This document shows positions 44,261-53,415 of a DNA stretch of 64,000 nt, one piece after another. Positions within the stretch are counted from its first letter, which is position 1. Each line of letters begins with the position of its first letter. Below the pieces are notes generated by a model. The model searched no databases. It was not told where the DNA came from and saw only the letters and a list, made by a program, of their open reading frames with translations. The position numbers and the translations under genes were made by a program. Origin of the DNA: Bacteroidales bacterium (GTDB lineage: Bacteria > Bacteroidota > Bacteroidia > Bacteroidales > F082); assembly GCA_024400455.1 (NCBI GenBank), contig JAKSMU010000004.1, positions 1 through 64,000 on the forward strand. The letters run 5' to 3'.

Positions 44261-44680
44261 ATGAAAATGCTAAAAACTGCCGTTTTGAAGATTGAATTAT
44301 CAAAAGAATTTCTTTTCAAATTCTTGAAATTCGGTATTGTAGGTTTTTCGGGCGTATTTGTCAATTTTGGAATCACATTCGTCTGCAAGGAATGGCTGAG
44401 ACTGAACAAATACCTCAGCAATATCCTCGGCTTCATTTTCGCAGCAACAACAAACTATTTTCTGAATCGCATCTGGACCTTTCAAAGCACGAACACGCAA
44501 ATCGGTGCAGAATACGCCAAATATTTTGCCATTTCACTCGTTGGATTAGGCCTTGACACGCTGACCGTCTATCTCCTTAACGGAAAACTGAAATGGAATT
44601 TCTATCTCAGCAAAGTCTTTGCCGTAGGAGTTGCAACTCTTTGGAACTTCTTTGGCAACCTGCTGTTCACATTTGCCTAA
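44261..44680 (+). CDS. GtrA-family membrane protein
   Basis: This 139-residue protein has four membrane helices. The GtrA pattern is clear: FLKFGIVGFSGVFVNFGITF, NILGFIFAATTNYFLNRIWT and a C-terminal FAVGVATLWNFFGNLLFTFA. GtrA-like proteins flip or present undecaprenyl-linked sugars for LPS or O-antigen glucosylation and other surface glycans. Its stop abuts that of cdd on the other strand. A -7 element and the divergent queA promoter share a 65-base gap. Confidence 0.88.
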   Translation: MKMLKTAVLKIELSKEFLFKFLKFGIVGFSGVFVNFGITFVCKEWLRLNKYLSNILGFIFAATTNYFLNRIWTFQSTNTQIGAEYAKYFAISLVGLGLDTLTVYLLNGKLKWNFYLSKVFAVGVATLWNFFGNLLFTFA

Positions 44681-45163
44681 TCAAAGGAACTTGTCGACAA
44701 AGATAAAAGGCATCAAAGTCTCAATGCCCTCGAAAGCCATAACGGGCCCCGTTTCACCTTGACACAAAACACGCAACTTGCATTGAGAAATTTTCTCCAC
44801 TTCCACCATCACCTGACGGCATGCGCCACAAGGTGCAATCGGCTCATCAATCATCACCTTATCAGAATGTGCTGTAACGGCAATCGATTCGACTGCTACG
44901 CCGGGATATTGAGCCTGAGCGCTGAACAAAGTGACACGCTCTGCACACAACCCGCTCGGATAAGCCGCATTTTCTATGTTGTTGCCCGAAACAATTTTGC
45001 CATTTGCCAACCGCACAGCAGCACCAACATTGAATTTTGAATAAGGAGCATACGCTTTTTTAGCCGCTTCATGAGCGCAACGAAGCAATTCTGCATCTTG
45101 CGCGCTGAGTTCGTCAAGATTGTCGTACACTTCGTAAGGAGAGACAAATTGTTCTTTTCTCAT
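44681..45163 (-). CDS. cdd: Cytidine deaminase
   Basis: This 160-residue zinc enzyme deaminates cytidine to uridine in pyrimidine salvage. The zinc site is seen in SGLCAERVTLFSA (Cys and catalytic Glu) and in IAPCGACRQVMVEV (two Cys). AYAPYSKFNVGAAV near residue 36 gives the substrate-binding region. It lies 6 bases after the O-antigen-ligase-like gene on the same strand if both are read from the upstream S41 gene, so it would be translated as the last cistron of that group. Confidence 0.93.
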   Translation of the reverse strand: MRKEQFVSPYEVYDNLDELSAQDAELLRCAHEAAKKAYAPYSKFNVGAAVRLANGKIVSGNNIENAAYPSGLCAERVTLFSAQAQYPGVAVESIAVTAHSDKVMIDEPIAPCGACRQVMVEVEKISQCKLRVLCQGETGPVMAFEGIETLMPFIFVDKFL

Positions 45164-45169
45164 AGTATG

Positions 45170-46756
45170 TCAATTTTCAGGTTGTTCATTAGTCGGAAAC
45201 GAAAGCAAAAACAAAGCATTGAAGAAAGCAAAAAACGACACGCCCGCCTGTGTTTCAATTGTATCCTCAGGCAGCATCGAAAGCAGAATAATGCACAGGA
45301 AAATGGTGTATAAATAAGTGCGATGTCTTTTTTGGGAACAAAAAGGCAGAAGCAAAACGGCAATGAAAAGCAGCAAACCCACAATTCCAAAACCAACCAT
45401 AATGGACAGATATTGGTTATGAGCCTTATGCCGGAACTCCTGACTCAATGGCGAATTCAAATCCTTGTAAGCCTGTTGATAAGCACTAGGAATATCGCCC
45501 GTACCGACGCCAAAAACAGGATGCTTTTTTATTAAATAAAATGATGCCCGGGTGTATTCGATACGCTGCGACAAGGACCCGCCATTGGGATTGTTACTCA
45601 TTTTATAGAGATTGTACTCAAACAATGTGGAAGAAATCCTTGCACGCACCCCCGGATGCAGCCAGTTGTTGTAATTGGCGACACCTTGTTCTATATTCTT
45701 CACATCCTGCTCGGTCAGCGCCATGACACCTTCCGCATCTTTGTGCAAGCCCTTTGATGTCAGATAGCGCATCAAAGTGGCCTTGAGGCTCTCGCCATTT
45801 TGGGTTTTGCCATCAAAATCAAGGCTACTGCGCAGCGGCCATGTTTCACGCAGCTCTTTCTCACAATTGTACAAGCCAAGATAACGGCCATCTTCAACCG
45901 TGTGATAAACCGTATCATGCCAATACAAATTGCCTTGAACCGTTCGCTTGGGCAACGAAGCGAAGTCAACTGTTTCGGTCTTCACCAACGGTGACAACAG
46001 ATTATAAAACTTCAATCCGCCAAAAGCCAGAATGCAGAGCAAAAGAGTCACTACCGCCCAATGCCATCTTTGGCCAAATTTCGATTTAACAAAAATGTAA
46101 TACAATGTAACGAAAGCACTTGCGCACAGAGCTACATAGCCCGAAAGCGACTCAAAAATGTAAATCTGAACGCAAAACCAAACTATCAAAGCAATTTCAA
46201 GCAACCGTTCCCACCATTTGGACTGGCGCTTGAAAAGATAATAACCAGTAATGAAAATGCAAAACACGATTTGCAGGCAGAAACGGATATGGCTGATGAA
46301 ATGTGAGATTTCGCGCACATCCTGATAATCGTGCCTTAAATAATGCGCAAAACTGAACCATGTCGCCACAAAAACCGAAAGCACATAAATGTTGAGCAGC
46401 AAATCGAATTGCTTCTTCTCCAAAGGCTTCATCGATGACAACACAAAAGGCAAAATCAGCAACGGCAGTTTTACCCGCAAATCCTTGAAAGCATACTGGA
46501 AATCAGAAGTATAGATTAAGCCAACGACATGAAGCAAATACAACGAAGCGAGCAACCAAGCAATCCAATTGCGTTTGAAGCGGCACCACTTTTCCTTGAA
46601 ATCCTTGTTGACAATGCCATCAATAACCCAAATTCCGGCCAACCAAAACTGAGCCAAACTCATCAGAAACGGCGAAAGGGTGAGACCTATCGCCATCATC
46701 GCCAAGCCTACGAAATAGGCAGGTTGGATGTATTTCTGATAGTTGTTGTCTGACAT
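45170..46756 (-). CDS. O-antigen ligase / polymerase-like membrane protein
   Basis: This 528-residue protein has about 12 membrane helices. The start is the ATG at 46756, which shares one base with the upstream stop (TGATG), so translation is coupled. The large periplasmic loop (about residues 270-400) and the pattern HPVFGVGTGDIPSAYQQAYK then FRHKAHNQYLSIMVGFGIVG fit the Wzy_C/O-antigen ligase domain. It probably joins or polymerises surface polysaccharide on lipid A-core or a lipid carrier. Its exact substrate cannot be told; lipid-linked ligation versus polymerisation remains open. Confidence 0.82.
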   Translation of the reverse strand: MSDNNYQKYIQPAYFVGLAMMAIGLTLSPFLMSLAQFWLAGIWVIDGIVNKDFKEKWCRFKRNWIAWLLASLYLLHVVGLIYTSDFQYAFKDLRVKLPLLILPFVLSSMKPLEKKQFDLLLNIYVLSVFVATWFSFAHYLRHDYQDVREISHFISHIRFCLQIVFCIFITGYYLFKRQSKWWERLLEIALIVWFCVQIYIFESLSGYVALCASAFVTLYYIFVKSKFGQRWHWAVVTLLLCILAFGGLKFYNLLSPLVKTETVDFASLPKRTVQGNLYWHDTVYHTVEDGRYLGLYNCEKELRETWPLRSSLDFDGKTQNGESLKATLMRYLTSKGLHKDAEGVMALTEQDVKNIEQGVANYNNWLHPGVRARISSTLFEYNLYKMSNNPNGGSLSQRIEYTRASFYLIKKHPVFGVGTGDIPSAYQQAYKDLNSPLSQEFRHKAHNQYLSIMVGFGIVGLLLFIAVLLLPFCSQKRHRTYLYTIFLCIILLSMLPEDTIETQAGVSFFAFFNALFLLSFPTNEQPEN

Positions 46757-48402
46757 CACTTGCCTAAAATCTTGTGGTATTCGTCTTTACCGTTTGTGTT
46801 CAGCAAAATCTCAAAAGCACGGTTCAAATCAGGGTCGTTTTTCAGGTTGGCCACTATCCTGCCCTTCTGGTAATAATACCGTCCCACGATTTCGGTTCGA
46901 AGCAGTTCTTCGATGTCTTTCCTGTTTTTCACCAAATCATTGGCCTTATCAGCAGCCAAGGTCTTTTCAAGCTCACCAACTTTTGACTTAATCTGTTCAT
47001 AATAGCCATCATCCTTGGCAGCCTTTACCAATTTTTTCAATGCAAGTTCACTTTCCGTGGTATAATTGAAGTCCTTCCCCTTGACGAAATTCATAAAATC
47101 CTGATAAGTAGCATCATCAATTTTGAAAACATCAGCCGAATCGATTGACTTATGCTCATAACAGAATTTGTTAGCATAGTCGAAAATATAGTTCTTGCCA
47201 TAAAGGTAAGCTGTGACGGTTGCAAAAGTGTCGCGCACGACTTTCACATCAGGCATGATGCCATGACCTTCGTAAACCGTGCGGCCGGCCATGGTCTTGA
47301 AAGGCTTGCCAAGACTGTCATTCTTGACATTAACAGAGTCTTTCTTGTGCGAATAATCAATTTCCTGAATGCAGCGGCCACTCGGGATATAATATTTCGC
47401 AATTGTCACCTTCATCTGAGTGTTGTAACTCAAAGGCAAGATATTCTGTACCAATCCTTTACCAAAAGTCCTTTCGCCAATGATGATGCCACGGTCATAA
47501 TCCTGAATGGCACCCGAAACGATTTCGCTTGCCGAGGCTGAGCCACCATCAACCAAAATTGCCAACGGAATTTCCTCATCGAAAGGTGCATTATTAGTTG
47601 AATGAAGTGCAGAAGCATTTTGGGCCTTGCCACGCATAGAAACAACAGGCTTTCCTTTTGGAATGAACAAGTTTACAATATCAACAGCCTCGTTCAGCAG
47701 ACCACCGCCATTGCCACGCAGGTCAAGGATGAAGCCTTTCAGTTCGTGGTCTTTCTTCATTTCGACCAGTTTTGCTTTCATTTCAGAAGCCACATCGCGC
47801 GTGAAACCGCTCAGTGAAAGATAAGCGATGCCATTATCAAAGACTGTATAATAAGGTATGTTGTCGATTTTCACCTTTTCGCGCTTCAAGGTCTTTTCGA
47901 CCGGCTTGTCCTGACCATAACGGCGGAGTTTGAGCACGACATCCGTTCCAGGCTGACCTTTGAGCAACTCACTCACCTCGGCTGTATTCTTTTTATGCGT
48001 GTCGACGCCATTCACCGAAAGAATGACATCGCCCGCCTGCAAGCCTGCCTTCTGTGCCGGCCAACCATAATACGGGTCAGAAATCACTGTATATTCGCCA
48101 TCATAATGAATCAAGGCGCCAATGCCGCCGTATTCACCTGTCGTGATGAAACGAGCGCTTTCAATTTCCGATTCGGGAATGAAAACCGTGTAAGGATCAA
48201 GGCCTTGAAGCATAGCATCGATGGCAGCTTCGTTCAGTTCGCCCGGATTGATTTCATCGACATAATTCAGATTCAATTCGCGCAATAGGCTGTTATAGAT
48301 ATCAATGCTCTTCGCGATTTCGAAATTGTTCTGCTTTTCCTGTGCCAACAATCCAAAAGGCAGCAAGAATAAAAGCAATAATGTTGTGATTCTATATTTC
48401 AT
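46756..48402 (-). CDS. S41 family C-terminal processing protease
   Basis: This exported 548-residue serine protease has a signal peptide (ITTLLLLFLLPFGLLAQ). A PDZ domain (YYGWPAQKAGLQAGDVILSV) and the protease core LRGNGGGLLNEAVDIVNLF, then VDGGSASASEIVSGA with the catalytic Ser and ERTFGKGLVQN with the catalytic Lys follow. A helical C-terminal tail is present. S41 (CtpA) proteases trim periplasmic proteins in envelope maintenance. Its place before yidD-rnpA is a recurrent Bacteroidales arrangement. The downstream ligase-like gene overlaps it by one base. Confidence 0.92.
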   Translation of the reverse strand: MKYRITTLLLLFLLPFGLLAQEKQNNFEIAKSIDIYNSLLRELNLNYVDEINPGELNEAAIDAMLQGLDPYTVFIPESEIESARFITTGEYGGIGALIHYDGEYTVISDPYYGWPAQKAGLQAGDVILSVNGVDTHKKNTAEVSELLKGQPGTDVVLKLRRYGQDKPVEKTLKREKVKIDNIPYYTVFDNGIAYLSLSGFTRDVASEMKAKLVEMKKDHELKGFILDLRGNGGGLLNEAVDIVNLFIPKGKPVVSMRGKAQNASALHSTNNAPFDEEIPLAILVDGGSASASEIVSGAIQDYDRGIIIGERTFGKGLVQNILPLSYNTQMKVTIAKYYIPSGRCIQEIDYSHKKDSVNVKNDSLGKPFKTMAGRTVYEGHGIMPDVKVVRDTFATVTAYLYGKNYIFDYANKFCYEHKSIDSADVFKIDDATYQDFMNFVKGKDFNYTTESELALKKLVKAAKDDGYYEQIKSKVGELEKTLAADKANDLVKNRKDIEELLRTEIVGRYYYQKGRIVANLKNDPDLNRAFEILLNTNGKDEYHKILGK

Positions 48403-48453
48403 ATTTGTTGTGTTTTTGTCGTTTTTAGTTTTTCTACAATAACACTGTCCATT

Positions 48454-48684
48454 TCAAGGCACCGGGTCATAGCCGCTGCCGCCCCAAGGATTGCACGAAA
48501 GCACCCTTTTCAAGGTCAGCCAACCGCCTTTGATGGCTCCATATTTTTGGATGGCCTCAATGCCATAGTTGGAGCAAGTCGGGGTATAACGGCATGATTT
48601 TCCGATATAAGGGGAAAGAGTCACCTGATAAACTCTGATTAAGAATATCATGAACTTAGCAGGAAGTTGGAGCAGTTTTTTCAT
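48454..48684 (-). CDS. yidD: YidD membrane protein insertion efficiency factor
   Basis: The protein has 76 residues from the ATG at 48684; the longer frame needs a TTG. The family's cysteine pattern is complete: [20 protein letters not shown] and [16 protein letters not shown]. YidD assists YidC in inserting inner-membrane proteins. Its start lies inside the 3' end of rnpA on the same strand (29-base overlap), the normal compact rnpA-yidD arrangement. Confidence 0.93.
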   Translation of the reverse strand: MKKLLQLPAKFMIFLIRVYQVTLSPYIGKSCRYTPTCSNYGIEAIQKYGAIKGGWLTLKRVLSCNPWGGSGYDPVP

Positions 48685-49066
48685 ACCTATCGACAATCTC
48701 GTTCACGGCTTTTTGGGTCTTGCCAAGCATCTCCTCATACGAATGGATGACTGTAGCGTTATAGACTAACGCAACATCAACGGAAATATTGTCACGCTCA
48801 CAAACAGCATACAACGCAGCCTTGTTTCTGCGCCATGCTTCACGCATCAGGCGCTTCACACGATTGCGCTTGAAAGCGTGATGGAAACGTTTTTTCGACA
48901 CGGAAATCAGCAGGCGGCAAGTCGGCGGATTCTCTCCAACAGGGCGAAACATATACACGACCCTATAAGGGTAACTGGAAAAGCCCAAACCCTTATCGAA
49001 GAGCGACACGATGTCGTTCTGCTTGCAGATTCTTTCGTATTTCGGGAGATCCTCCTTGACGGTCAT
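48656..49066 (-). CDS. rnpA: Ribonuclease P protein component
   Basis: This small basic RNA-binding protein has 136 residues and helps RNase P RNA mature the 5' end of tRNA. The family motif [15 protein letters not shown] is present near residues 69-83, following [13 protein letters not shown]. The longer frame begins at a TTG at 49087, but that codon overlaps the -7 element at 49085-49092, so the ATG at 49066 is preferred. The RNA component is not in this window. Confidence 0.9.
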   Translation of the reverse strand: MTVKEDLPKYERICKQNDIVSLFDKGLGFSSYPYRVVYMFRPVGENPPTCRLLISVSKKRFHHAFKRNRVKRLMREAWRRNKAALYAVCERDNISVDVALVYNATVIHSYEEMLGKTQKAVNEIVDRYEKTAPTSC

Positions 49067-49084
49067 AGCGGAACCATTGAGCGA

Positions 49085-49092
49085 CAAAGGTA
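49085..49092 (-). promoter_or_regulatory. Putative -7 element, rnpA-yidD
   Basis: TACCTTTG on the minus strand; it excludes the TTG at 49087 as the rnpA start and supports the ATG at 49066. Confidence 0.5.
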
Positions 49093-49101
49093 AGACTTTT
49101 T

Positions 49102-49866
49102 TTATTTCTTCTTGCTCTTCTTGAGTTCGGCAGCAAGATATTCCTCAATGGCCATAGTCATGGAAGGTGCTGTCTGCGTAGGAGCACTGAAATTCAATTC
49201 ATAGCCAGAATCGGTAATGGCCTTGCAAGTGGCTTCACCGAAACCGCCGATGGCGACTTCCTTCTGCTTGAACTTCGGGAAATTCTCCTTCAATGATTCA
49301 ATTCCGGCAGGGCTGAAAAACACCAGCATGTCGTAATCAGCAATCTTAACAGTATCCTTTAAGTCGGCAGACACGGTGCGGAACATCACGGCTTTGGTGA
49401 ATGTCAGTTTGGCATCGGTAAGTGCCTGGATAGGTTCGTCGGAACTAATGTTGGAGCAAACGAAAAGGTATTTTTCCTCCTTGTGCTTCTTCATGATTTC
49501 AATCAAATCGGGGAAGGTCTGATTGCCGAAGAAAATCTTGCGTTTGCGATATTGCACATAACGCTGAAGGTACAAAGCCGTAGACTCGTTGATGCAGAAA
49601 TACTTCAAAGTCTCAGGCACGGCATAGCGCATTTCCTTAGCTACGCGGAAGAAATGGTCGACAGCATTGCGGCTGGTCAGGATAATTGCAGTATGCTCAG
49701 GCAATTTGACATGTTCCTGACGCAATTCACTGGCTGTGACATCTTCAAGTTTAATGAATTTCTCGAATGTGAAGTTTACACCGTATTTCTTCATCATATC
49801 ACCGTATGGTGTTTTGGCGATATCGGCAGGTTGGGGCTGTGACACCAGAATGGATTTGATTTTCAT
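49102..49866 (-). CDS. Uroporphyrinogen-III synthase-like (HemD fold) protein
   Basis: The protein has 254 residues from the ATG at 49866. It has the two-domain HemD fold pattern: KIKSILVSQPQPA, then AIILTSRNAVDHFFRVAKEM and later MLVFFSPAGIESLKENFP plus VAIGGFGEATCKAITDSGYE. HemD closes the tetrapyrrole ring. In Bacteroidales many strains carry this HemD-like gene next to rnpA without a full haem pathway nearby, so the true role could differ. It is followed by rnpA with its own promoter and preceded on the same strand by the DUF4271 gene. Confidence 0.75.
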   Translation of the reverse strand: MKIKSILVSQPQPADIAKTPYGDMMKKYGVNFTFEKFIKLEDVTASELRQEHVKLPEHTAIILTSRNAVDHFFRVAKEMRYAVPETLKYFCINESTALYLQRYVQYRKRKIFFGNQTFPDLIEIMKKHKEEKYLFVCSNISSDEPIQALTDAKLTFTKAVMFRTVSADLKDTVKIADYDMLVFFSPAGIESLKENFPKFKQKEVAIGGFGEATCKAITDSGYELNFSAPTQTAPSMTMAIEEYLAAELKKSKKK

Positions 49867-49922
49867 TCGTTCCTTTTTTGTAGTTCGACAGTTTATCAAA
49901 TGCGAGCAGAGCAACTAACTCA

Positions 49923-50732
49923 TTAAAAAACAGAACCTTTGCTAAAATAGCGCAAGCCTGCCGTCAAGAGCAGCACACTCGGTGCGATTTCGAGGGTGCA
50001 AAAGTACAAAAAAATATAAAACGAAGGCAATTTTACCGAAACTCTTGTTTCAATTATTTCCATCACGAAGCGCATCAAGGCTGCTACAGCAAGGATTCCA
50101 ATGCCAACCCAAACATAAGCAGAATACGGATTATAAAGCAAAAGCCACAAAACGGGTTGCATGACAATGAAACACATTGTGGATACGGATAGCTGAACCG
50201 TAACCTGCCGGTCGACGGCATCCCTTGTGCGGAAAAGCCAATTAAAAACATATAGAATGGCAAAACGCAACACCACCCATCCTGCAACACCACCTAACAC
50301 AATGCTGAAAACCCTAAAAGAATTGAATTTAGACACATCGCGAGACAAAACCACGAACGACTTCTGGGCAAATAGCGCCATCACGATAATATAGACTAAT
50401 ATGAAGGTAATGCCTATGAAACTGTTCATTGGCGACCATTCCCTCAGCAACTGATTCGTATGAGACACACCTGCAGGCACTTGGAAAACCTGACGGAAAG
50501 GACGCGGATAAATCTGTTTGTTCAGCACGACCATCAGCAGCACAAGGCCCAAAATGACGAGTTCCCAACCTTGCAACACATCGTATGAGGCCCTCGACAA
50601 AGGCATCACGGCACCCTCAAAGCCAGTATCGATGAAACTCGGCACTATGCTATCGCAAGCCGCCGGATGCGACAACTGATAGAGGCTGTCGTAGACATGG
50701 GTAAGGGTTGTTGGCAAATTGAATTCTGGCAT
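49923..50732 (-). CDS. DUF4271 membrane protein
   Basis: The protein has 269 residues from the ATG at 50732; the longer frame starts at a TTG. It has about seven membrane helices, starting with WELVILGLVLLMVVLNKQIY and ending with SFYIFLYFCTLEIAPSVLLL. It matches the Bacteroidota DUF4271 family, often encoded beside the HemD-like gene. Function is unknown. The conserved neighbourhood suggests an envelope role, but nothing in the sequence names a substrate. Confidence 0.8.
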   Translation of the reverse strand: MPEFNLPTTLTHVYDSLYQLSHPAACDSIVPSFIDTGFEGAVMPLSRASYDVLQGWELVILGLVLLMVVLNKQIYPRPFRQVFQVPAGVSHTNQLLREWSPMNSFIGITFILVYIIVMALFAQKSFVVLSRDVSKFNSFRVFSIVLGGVAGWVVLRFAILYVFNWLFRTRDAVDRQVTVQLSVSTMCFIVMQPVLWLLLYNPYSAYVWVGIGILAVAALMRFVMEIIETRVSVKLPSFYIFLYFCTLEIAPSVLLLTAGLRYFSKGSVF

Positions 50733-50791
50733 ACGGATGCTTATTTTGGACTGCAAAGATAAATAATTTTGAAAAACCTAAATAACTTATT

Positions 50792-50799
50792 ACCTTTGC
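50792..50799 (+). promoter_or_regulatory. Putative -7 element, pta
   Basis: TACCTTTG, 70 bases before the pta ATG, giving a leader of about 60 bases. Confidence 0.5.
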
Positions 50800-50869
50800 A
50801 CCCGTATTTATGCACTTTTTAAAGCAAACAAATCAACAATTAAACAATCAACAATAATCAACATTTATC

Positions 50870-51880
50870 ATGGATTTAATGCAAGAAATCATTGCCAATG
50901 CCAAAGCCAACAAGCAGCGCATTGTGCTTCCTGAAGGTGATGAACCTCGTACACTGAAAGCCGCCGATCAGCTTCTCGCTGATGGTGTTGCCGACATTAC
51001 CCTTATCGGACCAGCCGAAAAGATTAAGGAAATGACCGCTGAATTTGGTCTGAAAAACATCGACAAGGCTCAAATCATCGACCCAAAGAACAACCCTAAC
51101 AAACAGAAATACGCCGAACTGCTTTACGAACTCCGCAAAGCCAAAGGCATGACAATGGAACAGGCCGAAAACCTCGCCGAAAACTTCATGTATCTCGGCA
51201 TCCTGCTCGTCAAGGCTGGTGAAGCCGATGGTCTCGTCAGCGGTGCCCGCAGCACCACAGGCGACATGCTCCGTCCTGCCCTGCAAATCATCAAGACCGT
51301 TCCTGGCGTAAGCTGCGTTTCGGGTGCGTTCATCATGTTCCTGCCTGAAGGCTGCAAATACGGCACCGATGGCAAGCTGGTCTTCGCCGACTGCGCTGTC
51401 ACTCCAGTCCCGACTGCCGACCAATTGGCCGAAATTGCCGTCTGCACTGCCGACACTGCCAAGAACATTGCCAAGATTGACCCAATCACAGCCATTTTGA
51501 GCTTCTCGACAAAGGGTTCTGCCAAGCACGAAGATGTCGACAAGATCATCGAAGCCACTCGCAAGGCTCAGGAAATGCGTCCTGACCTCGTCCTCGACGG
51601 CGAACTGCAGGCCGATGCTGCCATCGTCCCATCAGTCGGTGCAAGCAAGGCTCCTAACAGCCCGGTTGCCGGTAAGGCCAACACTTTGGTCTTCCCACGC
51701 CTCGAAGTCGGCAACATTGCTTACAAACTCGTTCAGCGTCTTGCAGGTGCTGAAGCTGTTGGTCCTGTCCTCCAAGGTCTTGCAAAGCCTTGCAACGACT
51801 TGAGCCGCGGCTGCTCCATCGATGATGTTTACAAACTCGTCGCCATCACTGCAAACCAGGCCATCGCCCAAAAGAAGTAA
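50870..51880 (+). CDS. pta: Phosphate acetyltransferase
   Basis: This 336-residue enzyme is of the short PTA type with only the catalytic domain. Typical segments are RIVLPEGDEPRTLKAADQLL, ADGLVSGARSTTGDMLRPAL and LDGELQADAAIVPSVGASKA, then FPRLEVGNIAYKLVQRLAGA. It exchanges CoA of acetyl-CoA for phosphate, giving acetyl phosphate. AckA then makes acetate and ATP, so the pair supports fermentative energy conservation typical of gut or anoxic Bacteroidales. The codon use is strongly biased, with frequent GCC, GAC and ATC, suggesting high expression. Confidence 0.95.
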   Translation: MDLMQEIIANAKANKQRIVLPEGDEPRTLKAADQLLADGVADITLIGPAEKIKEMTAEFGLKNIDKAQIIDPKNNPNKQKYAELLYELRKAKGMTMEQAENLAENFMYLGILLVKAGEADGLVSGARSTTGDMLRPALQIIKTVPGVSCVSGAFIMFLPEGCKYGTDGKLVFADCAVTPVPTADQLAEIAVCTADTAKNIAKIDPITAILSFSTKGSAKHEDVDKIIEATRKAQEMRPDLVLDGELQADAAIVPSVGASKAPNSPVAGKANTLVFPRLEVGNIAYKLVQRLAGAEAVGPVLQGLAKPCNDLSRGCSIDDVYKLVAITANQAIAQKK

Positions 51881-52016
51881 ATTTCTCCGCTCCGCGGAGG
51901 GTAAACAGTAAATTTGGAGGAAATTACATGTTGAAATTTACTCTACAATTTACTCTCAATTTACTTACTCCCGCCAAGGGCGGCAAAACGAATAAACAAT
52001 TAAATTACAATTTGAT

Positions 52017-53222
52017 ATGAAAATATTAGTCTTAAACTGCGGCAGTTCTTCCATTAAGTATCAGTTGCTTGACATGGAAAACGCCAACACATCTCACCTC
52101 TTAGCCAAAGGCTTGCTCGAACGCATCGGCCTTGAAATGGGTGAATTTACACATAAATACAACGGCGAGAAGTACTACGAACAGCTTCCTATCCCGAACC
52201 ACACCGAAGGTATCAAATTAGTGCTGAAAGCATTGGTTGACCCAAAGATGGGCGTCATCAAGGACCTGAAGGAAATTGATGCAGTCGGCCACAGAGTAGC
52301 CCACGGCGGTGAAACATTCACAAAGAGCGTCCGCATCGACCAAAAGGTCATCGAAGGCATCGAATCACTCTGCGACCTCGCTCCACTGCACAACCCGGGT
52401 AGCTTGCAAGGCATCCACGCTATGGAAGAAGTGCTTCCTGGCATCCCGATGGCAGCCGTGTTCGACACCTCGTTCCACGCTACCATACCACCTGAGGCTT
52501 ACCTCTATGCCGTGCCTTACGAATACTACGAAAAGTACCGCGTGCGCCGTTACGGCTTCCACGGCACCAGCCATAAGTATGTCGCCGAAAAGGCCGCCGC
52601 TTTCGTTGGCAAGGATTGGAAGACCAGCAAAATCATCACCTGCCACTTGGGCAGCGGCGCTTCCATTGCAGCCGTTGAATATGGCAAATCGGTGGAAACA
52701 TCCATGGGCTTCACCCCTGTCGAAGGCCTTATGATGGGCAGCCGCACCGGTGATCTCGACCTTGGCGCTTTCATGTACATCATGGACAAGGAAGGCTACA
52801 ACACCAAGGAAATGAACACTTTGGTCAACAAGAAGTCGGGCCTCGTGGGTATCACTGGCGGCAAGCAGGATATGCGTGACGTCCGCGCCGGCAAGGAAGA
52901 AGGCGACGAACGCAGCACCTACGCTTTCAACATGTTCGCTCACCGCGTGAAGAAATACATCGGTGCCTACGCAGCCATCATGAATGGTGCCGACATCATC
53001 GTGATGACCGGCGGCATTGGTGAAAATGCTTGGTTCATGCGCGAACCTATCCTCGAAAACATGGAATTCCTCGGCATCAAGATCGACCCACGCATCAACA
53101 AGGAAACCATCGGCGATGCAGCCGTCATCTCTGCACCTGACTCAAAGGTTACCGTGGTGGTCTATCCGACCGACGAAGAATTTGTGATTGCTCAGGACAC
53201 CTATAATCTGGTGACGAAATAA
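52017..53222 (+). CDS. ackA: Acetate kinase
   Basis: The protein has 401 residues. The acetate kinase signatures are present: VLNCGSSSIKYQLLDMEN at residues 4-21, HRVAHGGETF near 88-97, YGFHGTSHKYV near 180-190, CHLGSGASIAAV near 207-218 and MTGGIGENAWF near 329-339. It transfers phosphate from acetyl phosphate to ADP, releasing acetate. It lies 136 bases after pta with no promoter-like element seen between them; the gap contains the short palindrome CTCCGCGGAG at 51890-51899. A terminator follows the gene. Confidence 0.96.
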   Translation: MKILVLNCGSSSIKYQLLDMENANTSHLLAKGLLERIGLEMGEFTHKYNGEKYYEQLPIPNHTEGIKLVLKALVDPKMGVIKDLKEIDAVGHRVAHGGETFTKSVRIDQKVIEGIESLCDLAPLHNPGSLQGIHAMEEVLPGIPMAAVFDTSFHATIPPEAYLYAVPYEYYEKYRVRRYGFHGTSHKYVAEKAAAFVGKDWKTSKIITCHLGSGASIAAVEYGKSVETSMGFTPVEGLMMGSRTGDLDLGAFMYIMDKEGYNTKEMNTLVNKKSGLVGITGGKQDMRDVRAGKEEGDERSTYAFNMFAHRVKKYIGAYAAIMNGADIIVMTGGIGENAWFMREPILENMEFLGIKIDPRINKETIGDAAVISAPDSKVTVVVYPTDEEFVIAQDTYNLVTK

Positions 53223-53251
53223 ACCGGCTTTTCGCTGATTTAGAAATTTTC

Positions 53252-53305
53252 CGCTGATTTAGCAGACTTGCCTTCAAGCTGCTGAGTCAGCGGGATTTTT
53301 TTGTT
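53252..53305 (+). terminator. Terminator after ackA
   Basis: CCGCTGA (53252-53258) pairs with TCAGCGG (53288-53294), with an inner AGCAG/CTGCT stem, followed by a T-run (GATTTTTTTG). Confidence 0.75.
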
Positions 53306-53379
53306 TAGGACATAAATCCAACAAGAATCTTTCATAAATGGGTTTTCCTGCTACGCTGCGCTTGCGAGGGAAAAGTTTC

Positions 53380-53399
53380 GGGACGGCGGCTGCCGCCCC
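53380..53399 (-). terminator. GC-rich hairpin after the 53416-53934 gene
   Basis: On the minus strand GGGGCGGC pairs with GCCGTCCC around AGCC, with one G-U pair, and is followed by a short T-rich stretch. Confidence 0.5.
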
Positions 53400-53415
53400 G
53401 ATAGGCAAGAAAAAA

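Noticed and set aside
51881-52016. Riboswitch or separate promoter between pta and ackA
   Set aside because: Only a 10-base palindrome and AT-rich repeats are present; no known motif and no TAnnTTTG element were found.
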